NCBI GenBank assembly: GCA_040756995.1
Contig: JBFLYK010000086.1
Coordinates: 1-19,876, forward strand
From: BP-133 sp040756995
GTDB taxonomy: Bacteria > Actinomycetota > Acidimicrobiia > IMCC26256 > BP-133
Length of the DNA stretch: 19,876 nucleotides
Direction of reading: 5' to 3'
Shown here: piece by piece, positions 13,989 to 19,876 of the stretch
Layout of the letters: the number at the start of each line of letters is the position of its first letter
Position numbering within the stretch: position 1 is the first letter of the stretch
Notes under the pieces: model-generated
Told to the model about the DNA's origin: nothing
Seen by the model: only the letters and a program-made list of their open reading frames with translations
Databases searched by the model: none
Position numbers and translations under genes: made by a program

Positions 13989-14923
13989 CGCTCACCCCGG
14001 GCCCGGGCCAGGTCCACGCCGAAGCCCTTGACGAACAGGAACGCGATCAACACGACCGAGATGAAGAGCAACACCGACACGGCCGAGCCGAGCCCCAGCG
14101 CCGTGCGGGTGATCGTCTGGCGGTAAGCCAGGAAGGACACCGTTTCGGTCCCCTGGGCGCCGTTGGTGGTGACGAACACCGTGTCGAAGATGCGGTAGGC
14201 GTCGAGGGTGCGGAACAGCAGCGCCACCATGATCGCTCCCTTCATGTTGGGGAGCGTGACGCGCCACAACCGCTGCCAGCGGGTGGCGCCGTCAACCTCG
14301 GCCGCCTCCCCCAGCTCCCTCGGCACCTGGGCCAGCCCGGCCAGCAGCAACAACGACATGAACGGCGTCGTCTTCCAGATCTCCGCCAGGCAGATGACGA
14401 ACAGCGCCGACCACCGCTGGCCGAACCAGGCGAAGTCCTCGAGGCCGAACCAGTGGTTGACGAACCCGGTGTCGAGGGCGAACGCATACCGCCAGGCGAA
14501 GGCACCGACCACCGTGATGATGCCGTACGGCAGCAGGATCGACGTCCGTATCAGCCGGCGTCCGAAGACGATGCGGTGCATGACCGACGCGAACCAGAAG
14601 CCGATGACCAACTCGACCACCACCGTGACAAGCGTGATCAAGACAGTGGTCAGCACGTCGCTCCACCACAGCCGATCGCTCAGCACGACGCCGTAGTTGC
14701 GCAATCCGACGAACTCTCGCCCGGCGGGATCGGTGATGCGATAGCTGTACAGCGAGAGCCAGACCGCCCGGGCCAGCGGATAGGCCGTGACACCGACCAT
14801 CGCCACGAGGGCGGGGCCCACGAGCATCCAACCCAGGCGCCGCTCGGCCCGCTCCCGCTCGCTCATCGATGCCGCCGGCCCGGCCGCCGCGGCCGGTGCG
14901 GGGGCCGTCGCCGGAGCCGTCAC
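13985..14923 (-). CDS. sugA: ABC sugar importer permease (SugA/MalF type)
   Basis: The product is a 312-residue inner-membrane permease. The open frame extends upstream to 15769, but that part is antisense or out of frame to the binding-protein gene. The GTG at 14923 overlaps the upstream stop (GTGA) and gives a normal protein. It has an Ala/Pro-rich N-terminus, then a first helix at about 30-55 (WMLVGPALVAMVGVTAYPLA) and further helices such as LLPYGIITVVGAFAWRYAFA. The EAA docking loop lies around residues 205-225 (LGEAAEVDGATRWQRLWRV). It is the partner of the second permease in a heterodimeric channel. Confidence 0.92.
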   Translation of the reverse strand: MTAPATAPAPAAAAGPAASMSERERAERRLGWMLVGPALVAMVGVTAYPLARAVWLSLYSYRITDPAGREFVGLRNYGVVLSDRLWWSDVLTTVLITLVTVVVELVIGFWFASVMHRIVFGRRLIRTSILLPYGIITVVGAFAWRYAFALDTGFVNHWFGLEDFAWFGQRWSALFVICLAEIWKTTPFMSLLLLAGLAQVPRELGEAAEVDGATRWQRLWRVTLPNMKGAIMVALLFRTLDAYRIFDTVFVTTNGAQGTETVSFLAYRQTITRTALGLGSAVSVLLFISVVLIAFLFVKGFGVDLARARGER

Positions 14924-16224
14924 AGCAGGACCCGGTCGTGGAGCACGCCGACGATCAGGCGATCCGCCGCCGCCGGCGTCCGGTCCGGGCGCACGGCCGC
15001 CGGCGGGTGGAACTCCCGCTGAATCGCGGCGCTCACGTCGGTGTAGTACGGCGTCTTGGCCCGGGGGGCGGCCGCGGCGATCGACTCCCGGATCAGGTCG
15101 GCCATGGGGAAGACCCGACGGACCTCCGGGTCGTCGTAGACCACCGCCCGGGCCGCCGGGTTCTTGGACTTCAGCATGTAGTGCCGCTGGCTCTCGGCTG
15201 TCGTCAGGCAGCGGACGGCGTCGACGGCGAGTTCGGCATGGGGGGTGTAGGCGCCGATCCCGAGGTCGATGCCGCCGAGGGGCGGCCGGGACGGCGCATC
15301 GGCTGACACCCGGGGCCAGCGGGCCCAGGCGATGTCGTCGAGCACCTCCCGGGGGAGGGCTCCGGACGCCACCGCCTCGGAGGCGGCGCCGTAGATGTAG
15401 GCCCAGTTGGTCATGAACCCACCCCGGGGGCTCTGGAAGGCGGCCCGGGATGCTTCCTCGTCGGCGGTGGCGATGCCCGGATCGGCCGCCGGGGAGTGCG
15501 CCAGGCGGGCGATGACCTCCGCCGCCCGCCGGCCGGCCGGCGAGTCCAGTGCCGGCCGGGCGTCCCGGCCCTCCTCCGGCCGCTCGAGCACCACCCCGCC
15601 GGCCGAGGCCACCAGGGCGCTGATCCACACCGTGTAGCCCTCGTACCGCGCCCCCTGCACGTGCACGCCGACTCCGGCCTTTTCCGCGCCGGCGATGACC
15701 TGCTCCCACGTCACCGGCCCCCGGGCGGGGTCGAGGCCGGCCCGGGCGGCGGCCGATTTCCGGTACCACAGCAGCTGCGAGTTGGCCCAGAACGGCGCGG
15801 CCACCAGCCGGCCGTTCCAGGTGGCACCCTCCACCGGACCGCTCAGCACGCCCTCCACGAGCCCGGCGGCCTCCGACGCGCTGAACGGCCGGAGAAATCC
15901 AGCCTCGGCGAACTCCGCCACGAACGGCGGGTCGAGGCTCATCAGGGCGATCGAGCGGTCCTTGGCCGCCAGCCGCCGCACCAGCTGTTCCCGTTGCCCG
16001 GATGCGTCGTTGGGCAACGTGGAGACCTCGATGCGGTAGCGACCACCCGACGCCGCGCTGCAGGCCGCCGCCAGCTCGGCCTGCCCCCCGTTGTCGGGGT
16101 TGATGTACCAGCCGAGGACGGGCGCCGCCGCCCCGGCGCCCTCCCGGTCACAGGCGCTGAGACCGAGGAGGCCGCCGAGCGCAGCGAGGATCGCGGCAAG
16201 GCGGGTCGTGGGGCTCGTGTCCAA
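14920..16224 (-). CDS. lpqY: Sugar-binding lipoprotein resembling LpqY (trehalose importer)
   Basis: This is the extracytoplasmic solute-binding component, 434 residues. A hydrophobic signal (RLAAILAALGGLLGLSAC) ends in the lipobox LSAC, with Cys25 as the lipidation site. The mature protein resembles mycobacterial LpqY, from memory: GGRYRIEVSTLPN, QLVRRLAAKDRSIALMSLD, VAEFAEAGFLRPF and NSQLLWYRKS match its N-terminal lobe, and GGIDLGIGAYTPHAELAVDA with VRCLTTAESQRHY matches its C-terminal lobe. LpqY-SugABC recycles trehalose in mycobacteria, and the gene order lpqY-sugA-sugB-sugC is kept here. The start is a TTG at 16224 without a clear ribosome binding site. Another disaccharide cannot be excluded. 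Confidence 0.88.
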   Translation of the reverse strand: MDTSPTTRLAAILAALGGLLGLSACDREGAGAAAPVLGWYINPDNGGQAELAAACSAASGGRYRIEVSTLPNDASGQREQLVRRLAAKDRSIALMSLDPPFVAEFAEAGFLRPFSASEAAGLVEGVLSGPVEGATWNGRLVAAPFWANSQLLWYRKSAAARAGLDPARGPVTWEQVIAGAEKAGVGVHVQGARYEGYTVWISALVASAGGVVLERPEEGRDARPALDSPAGRRAAEVIARLAHSPAADPGIATADEEASRAAFQSPRGGFMTNWAYIYGAASEAVASGALPREVLDDIAWARWPRVSADAPSRPPLGGIDLGIGAYTPHAELAVDAVRCLTTAESQRHYMLKSKNPAARAVVYDDPEVRRVFPMADLIRESIAAAAPRAKTPYYTDVSAAIQREFHPPAAVRPDRTPAAADRLIVGVLHDRVLL

Positions 16225-16271
16225 AACGGTAGCCGTGCCGGACGGTCGCCCACGCTCGCGGCAGGCCGCGA

Positions 16272-17516
16272 CTAGTTGCGTGTAGCACGCTCGAGGCTGG
16301 CACCGGCGGTGGCGTTGCGGTCACCGCGACGTCCATACCAGTCGATGCAGAGGACAGTGGCGTCGTCGTGGAGGTCGCCGCCGGTGGCGGCGAGCAGGTC
16401 TCGAGTGAGCTCACGGACGACCTCACGGGGGTGCCGGTCCGTGGAGTGTTCGAGGATGTCGGTGATGGCGAGCTTGGCATTCCGTTCGAGGAACCCGTCG
16501 GTCAGGATCAGCAGGCGGTCACCGGGTTCGAGGTTCAGCCTGTGCGTGTCGTAGGGGTCGGGCCCGACGCCGAGTGGCAAGTCTGGCGTTACCTCGAGTG
16601 CTGCCGCGGCGCCGGCTCGGAGGAGATACGGCAGGGGATGGCCGGCGTTGACGATGTCGACCGCGCCGTCGGCGATCCGGATCCGGAGGATCTGGCCCGT
16701 GACGAATTGGTCGGGGGCGGCACCGGCGATCAGTGCGGCGTTCGCCGCGTCCGCCTGTTCGCCCGGAGATGCCACTGACCGGCGGGTGTTGCGGAGGCTG
16801 CCGACCGTCAGGGTGGCGAGCAAGGCAGCGCGGACGGAGTGGCCCATCGCGTCGGTGACGGAGGCGTACAGGTAGTCACGATCGACGGAGTAGTCGAAGG
16901 TGTCTCCGCCGACGCTTGCCGCCGGCTCGAGCCAGCCGGCGAGAGTGAAAGGGCCGCCTTCCACCGTGTAGGAGTCGGGCAGCAGGCGACGTTGGATCTC
17001 GGCCGCGAGGGAGAACGGCACGTCGCGCTGTGCCCATTCGAACAGGTCCGTGTGCCGGCGGGCCGCGATGACCGTGTACGCGAGGGCGTGGGCGGCGGAC
17101 CTCAGGTACCGGAGGGTTTCGGTATCGGGGCGGTGTGGGACGGTGAGCTCGAGGATGCCGATGGCGTCGCCACGCTCGGTGACGGGGAGGAGGACCCGCC
17201 AGCCGCCGCCGTGCGGCTCGACATGCGGTTCCTGGCTCGTGAGGACTCGATGGTGCACGGACCCGTCGAGCGGAAGGGACTCCGTGCGTTCGTTGCGCCC
17301 GTCAGCCATGCCACCCTCGCTCGGGGTGACGTGCGACATTCGGACGGCGGCGGTCCCGGAGAGGTTGGCGACGAGGAGACTCACTTCAGTGGCGTCGAGC
17401 ATCCTGGCGAGCTCGGCCGCCAGGACGTCGACCGCCTCCACGGGCGGGGCAGCCTCGACGGCCGCGAGCAGGCCCCGGAAGTCGAGTCGGACATCGTCTG
17501 CGTCGGTCACCGCCAT
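16272..17516 (-). CDS. GAF-like sensor with SpoIIE-type PP2C serine phosphatase
   Basis: The 414-residue cytoplasmic protein joins a GAF-like sensory region (about residues 25-155, including SLLVANLSGTAAVRM and WRVLLPVTERGDAIGILEL) to a SpoIIE/RsbU-type PP2C phosphatase (about 170-392). Metal-binding and core motifs are present: GGDTFDY (203-209), TDAMGHS (221-227), AGHP (291-294), TDGFLE (339-344) and DDATVL (384-389). Such proteins usually dephosphorylate anti-sigma-factor antagonists in stress or sigma-factor switching. No antagonist, kinase or sigma factor is next to it, so the partner is unknown. The ATG at 17516 lacks a Shine-Dalgarno but has TATCCT nine bases upstream. It is divergent from the gene at 17690. 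Confidence 0.92.
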   Translation of the reverse strand: MAVTDADDVRLDFRGLLAAVEAAPPVEAVDVLAAELARMLDATEVSLLVANLSGTAAVRMSHVTPSEGGMADGRNERTESLPLDGSVHHRVLTSQEPHVEPHGGGWRVLLPVTERGDAIGILELTVPHRPDTETLRYLRSAAHALAYTVIAARRHTDLFEWAQRDVPFSLAAEIQRRLLPDSYTVEGGPFTLAGWLEPAASVGGDTFDYSVDRDYLYASVTDAMGHSVRAALLATLTVGSLRNTRRSVASPGEQADAANAALIAGAAPDQFVTGQILRIRIADGAVDIVNAGHPLPYLLRAGAAAALEVTPDLPLGVGPDPYDTHRLNLEPGDRLLILTDGFLERNAKLAITDILEHSTDRHPREVVRELTRDLLAATGGDLHDDATVLCIDWYGRRGDRNATAGASLERATRN

Positions 17517-17525
17517 ACGGCAGGA

Positions 17526-17531
17526 AGGATA
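17526..17531 (-). promoter_or_regulatory. Candidate leaderless -10 element of the SpoIIE-type phosphatase
   Basis: On the minus strand TATCCT lies nine bases before the ATG at 17516, the same hexamer as upstream of the DUF2277 gene. No Shine-Dalgarno is present between it and the start. Confidence 0.45.
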
Positions 17532-17689
17532 GGAAAACGTCTGCCGGACCGGTAGCCCCGCTGCGGGTCGCTGTCGGGTGCCTTTTGCGGCAACATCGGG
17601 CGGTGGACGACCTGCGGATCGTTGTCACTCGTGGTGGGGAGCGGCCTCCAGGGGTGGGCCGTCCGGTTGATTCGCGCGCCGGCGACAAG

Positions 17690-18370
17690 ATGGCGGGTGA
17701 TGAGGATCCTGGCCTCCAGGCGCTGATCGTCATCAACGGGATCACGGAACTGGATCGATGGGGCGGGTTCGCCAGAAATCCGAACGACCTTCTCAACCCC
17801 GATATGCCGTTGATCCCGCCGGCCGACGGTTCCTCCGTCAGCAAGGCGCTCCAGCGCTGCGGCTGCGGTGTCGTGGGCTGCGGCAACGTGACCTTCACGA
17901 TCCGTCGGGTGGGCGAGGTGATCGAGTGGACCGACGCCCGGGACTGCGACCGGCCCATCGAGGGCATCGGGCCGTTCCGCTTCGACGCCGCCGAGTACGA
18001 GGCGGAGGTGCACCGGGCGCAGCGGGAACGGGACTGGGAGACCCGGGAGGAGCGGATCGCCCGCCTCGTCACCTACGCATGCCAGAGCGATCGGGATGGC
18101 CGGCCCTTGTCCTTCGGATGGGCGAGCGGCCAGGAGGGGCACGTAACCGTCTACGTGCAGGAATGGGGGCCGAATCCCCGTGCCGGAGAGACCACCGAGT
18201 ACCCGGACGGGACGGTGGGCGTTGAGTACGACGAACTATGGGACAACCACCTCGGCTACTTCGAGATCGCCGATCTCGACGACGAGGCCGCGGTCGACGA
18301 CATCCTGAGCCGGATGCGATCCACGCCCCCGGCCCGCTGGCGCCGCCCACCGGACTGGCCGTACGCCTGA
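17690..18370 (+). CDS. Hypothetical protein with CxCx4C cluster
   Basis: The open frame begins at a TTG at 17585; I prefer the ATG at 17690 (MAGDEDPGLQALIVING) because the upstream part is of low quality, but neither start has a ribosome binding site. The 226-residue product is acidic and soluble, with no signal or membrane segment. It contains RCGCGVVGCGNVTFTI near residues 55-70, in which three Cys residues are arranged CxCx4C and could bind a metal; a fourth Cys follows in DARDC. A charged, Glu/Arg-rich helical stretch lies in the middle (AEYEAEVHRAQRERDWE), and the C-terminus is Trp/Pro/Arg-rich. I do not recognise the family. Codon use is typical of the window. Confidence 0.7.
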   Translation: MAGDEDPGLQALIVINGITELDRWGGFARNPNDLLNPDMPLIPPADGSSVSKALQRCGCGVVGCGNVTFTIRRVGEVIEWTDARDCDRPIEGIGPFRFDAAEYEAEVHRAQRERDWETREERIARLVTYACQSDRDGRPLSFGWASGQEGHVTVYVQEWGPNPRAGETTEYPDGTVGVEYDELWDNHLGYFEIADLDDEAAVDDILSRMRSTPPARWRRPPDWPYA

Positions 18371-18530
18371 ACCTCATCGGCGACTCCGCCCGACAGCCAA
18401 GGTCCTTCACCGTTGGCATCTTCCCAGTCTCCTCTTTTCCCCTGCAGATGTGGAGAGCTTCGTCGACGTCCGCCAGCATCGAAGCGACACTGTCCCACTC
18501 CGGTACGTCCAGGACGGCCGACGGTGCAGA

Positions 18531-18575
18531 CGCTTTTGCACAAACCCGTCTCCGTGACGGGTTTCTGCAAAAACG
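18531..18575. repeat. Long inverted repeat (45 bases)
   Basis: The arm CG-c-TTTTGCA-c-AAACCCGTC faces GACGGGTTT-c-TGCAAAA-a-CG across a 5-base TCCGT loop: 18 base pairs with two single mismatches. The centre (9 bp) and the 7-bp block beside it are perfect. It lies 160 bases after the stop of the upstream gene and 36 bases before the next open frame, inside an otherwise featureless gap (18371-18611). It may be a terminator or a regulator-binding palindrome; there is no clean U-tract, only the stem A/T run. Confidence 0.75.
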
Positions 18576-18611
18576 ATCCGCTCACGAGACCCGTTTGGCC
18601 CGTCCGGGGTT

Positions 18612-19121
18612 GTGCTATTGGTGCCGCTGGCATCTAGCGCGGTCAGACCTCACACCCGGTCTCCACCTTCCGGGGGAGCCGTCGCGTTGGGGGGGGGTCG
18701 GCGGGGCGCCGCGCCGCCGCTGCGGTTGCGCCACGTTGAATGCCCCCATCCCGGGAGCTGGAGGCCCTACCCTTTCTGCATCGACGATGTCCGCTGCCCG
18801 AGCTGTTCCCGCCGGCTGGTGTTGCGCTCCGGCCCGGCCGTCACGCCGCATTTCGCCCACCGGCCCCGCCAGTCGTGCCGGAAACGCTCCGGCCGGGCGC
18901 CCGTCAGGCCACTGCGCCTGGAACAGCTGACGCTGTTGGAGCTGGAACCCGAACCGATCCCGGCCTTCTACTGGGAACCGGCTGTGATCGACTCGCCGCC
19001 GCCGGCCATCGAAGAGCCGGTTCGGCCCCCGGGCGGCGGCCGGCGACACCGCCGGCGGCGCAGGGCCTGGCTGCCGCGGCTGGTGCGCTGGATCAGGGCG
19101 GGAACGTCCCGGGCCGTCTGA
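18612..19121 (+). CDS. Short protein with CoiA-like Cys/His signature
   Basis: The frame is open from a GTG at 18612; the true start is uncertain, since a TTG at 18687 has GGGGGAG eight bases upstream, and a run of nine G follows it. From about residue 42 the protein has HVECPHPGSW, then CPSCSRRLVLRSG and TPHFAHRPRQSC: a CxxC pair, an HFAH motif and a trailing Cys. This resembles the N-terminal zinc-binding part of CoiA-like competence proteins, which in the full family precedes a nuclease domain. Here the protein instead ends with a Glu/Pro-rich stretch and a basic, Trp-containing tail (RRRAWLPRLVRWIRAG), so no nuclease domain is visible. It converges on the gene to the right, with a hairpin between. 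Confidence 0.55.
   Translation: MLLVPLASSAVRPHTRSPPSGGAVALGGGRRGAAPPLRLRHVECPHPGSWRPYPFCIDDVRCPSCSRRLVLRSGPAVTPHFAHRPRQSCRKRSGRAPVRPLRLEQLTLLELEPEPIPAFYWEPAVIDSPPPAIEEPVRPPGGGRRHRRRRRAWLPRLVRWIRAGTSRAV
18689..18697. repeat. G9 homopolymer
   Basis: Nine consecutive G residues lie near the 5' end of the CoiA-like open frame. A one-base change here would shift the frame, so this is either a sequencing-sensitive site or a potential slippage tract. Confidence 0.6.
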
Positions 19122-19128
19122 GGTGGTT

Positions 19129-19185
19129 CGCGGACCGGCGTTCCTCGGCCTTCACCCCTGAAACTCGAGGAAACGCCGGCCCGCG
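19129..19185. terminator. Hairpin between convergent genes
   Basis: The arm CGCGGACCGGCGTTCCTCG pairs with CGAGGAAACGCCGGCCCGCG, with one mismatch and a one-base bulge, across an 18-base loop. It lies 7 bases after the stop of the plus-strand gene and 19 bases beyond the stop of the minus-strand gene, so it can serve both. There is no U-tract, which is common for terminators in high-GC actinobacteria. Confidence 0.7.
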
Positions 19186-19204
19186 GATCTGTCTGGCCGG
19201 GCCG

Positions 19205-19876
19205 TCAGGCCGGCCAGTAGTCGGTGGCCCGACGGCGCCACACCTTGAACAGCTCCCGGGAGACGCCGACCAGAATCACGAGGGCGGCGGCGGCCAGCGG
19301 GTCGCGGTGGTTGACCGGAAACTCGTTCGGCGTCGAGATGATGTTGGCCGGGAAGGCCGACTCCGTCATCGACGTCTGCAGCCCGCCCAGCCGGCGGCTC
19401 ACGGCCGCCGATTCCGTCACGGCCGCCGGAATGGAGATGTGCGGCACCACCACCGGCGGAGCCGCCAGCTCCTGGCCCCTACCCGACGAGCGGGATCGGG
19501 AGCGGTTGCGGGACGGCCGGGAACCCTCCGCCGACGCCTTGCCCGAGCTGGGCAGGAATTCGTTGAACACCGGCAGCATGGACCCGCTGCCCGGCGCCTC
19601 GAGCGGGTCGACGGCCACTTCGGCTTCGTCGTCCCACAGGTCGAAGTCGTCAACCGGCCCGGGGTCGGCCGCGGCCTCGGGATCCTCGGCCGGCCCAGGG
19701 TCGGAATCAGGTGCGTCATAGGGGGGCGCTTCCTGGGGCGAGATCGGTGTCCCGCCCGGATCCGCCGGATCGCCCGGGTCGGTGGAGCCGCCCGTGCCGG
19801 GGTCGCCCGGAGTCTGCGGGTCCACGTTTCCGCCCTGGCGGGTGGTCGTGGTGGTCGAACCCTTGCCGCCGCCGTC
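19205..19876 (-). CDS. Partial surface protein with Pro/Asp-rich stalk and C-terminal membrane anchor
   Basis: The minus-strand frame is open from the right edge of the window to a TGA at 19205, so the N-terminus is missing; a GTG at 19825 is only an internal candidate start. The visible 223 residues begin Gly/Thr-rich (KGSTTTTTRQGG), continue through an acidic Pro/Gly/Asp stalk (DPGDPADPGGTP, DSDPGPAEDPEAAADPG), a Ser/Arg patch (SRNRSRSRSSGRG) and a more globular stretch (VVVPHISIPAAVTESAAV), and end with one hydrophobic helix (DPLAAAALVILVGVSRELF) and a short basic cytoplasmic tail. This is the shape of a secreted or cell-envelope protein held by a C-terminal anchor. The functional domain is outside the window, and I do not recognise the family. 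Confidence 0.7.
   Translation of the reverse strand, partial: DGGGKGSTTTTTRQGGNVDPQTPGDPGTGGSTDPGDPADPGGTPISPQEAPPYDAPDSDPGPAEDPEAAADPGPVDDFDLWDDEAEVAVDPLEAPGSGSMLPVFNEFLPSSGKASAEGSRPSRNRSRSRSSGRGQELAAPPVVVPHISIPAAVTESAAVSRRLGGLQTSMTESAFPANIISTPNEFPVNHRDPLAAAALVILVGVSRELFKVWRRRATDYWPA

Noticed and set aside
13131..14126. Plus-strand open frame of 331 codons opposite the permease genes
   Set aside because: It is a His/Arg/Asp/Gln-rich shadow of two membrane protein genes.
14924..15769. Upstream extension of the first permease gene, giving a 594-codon frame
   Set aside because: The extension lies over the lipoprotein gene in another frame and is Arg/Gly/Pro-rich; the GTGA overlap at 14923 gives a normal permease.

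Overview
The window is high-GC DNA with dense genes, GTG/TTG starts, 4-base stop/start overlaps and several starts that have a -10-like TAnnnT hexamer 7-9 bases upstream instead of a Shine-Dalgarno. Together with a DUF2277 protein and an LpqY/Sug-type sugar importer, this points to an actinobacterium, possibly from an Acidimicrobiia-like lineage (inference from gene style, not from a marker gene). No phage, transposon, CRISPR array or rRNA is visible. Both window edges cut through genes.

Left (1-2958): a truncated minus-strand membrane protein with a Pro/Thr-rich tail, a secreted phosphodiester glycosidase with a long Pro-rich tail and a late membrane helix, a tRNA-Ser(UGA) lying antisense to the 3' end of that gene, and a 49-residue two-helix membrane protein.

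Housekeeping block (3024-5289, minus): pheA (prephenate dehydratase) followed by serS. With the small membrane protein and the tRNA-Ser downstream, the seryl-tRNA synthetase lies next to one of its substrates.

Central block (5378-11386): larB and larC (nickel-pincer nucleotide cofactor synthesis) run with 4-base overlaps into a BadI/MenB-like crotonase. Next come an SDR protein in which a His sits where FabL-type enzymes have the catalytic Tyr, a minus-strand SAM methyltransferase, and a divergent acyl-CoA ligase. The last pair is separated by a perfect 9-bp inverted repeat. The CoA genes suggest carboxylic acid degradation, perhaps alicyclic.

Transport block (11420-16224, minus): an 80-residue protein made of two copies of one motif, a DUF2277 protein, then a four-gene ABC importer whose binding lipoprotein resembles mycobacterial LpqY. 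Trehalose recycling is therefore the best guess. Transcription runs lpqY-sugA-sugB-sugC, with the DUF2277 gene overlapping the end of sugC.

Right (16272-19876): a GAF-like plus SpoIIE-type PP2C phosphatase, an unrecognised Cys-containing protein, a 45-base inverted repeat, a short protein with a CoiA-like Cys/His signature, a strong hairpin between convergent genes, and a truncated surface protein with a C-terminal membrane anchor.
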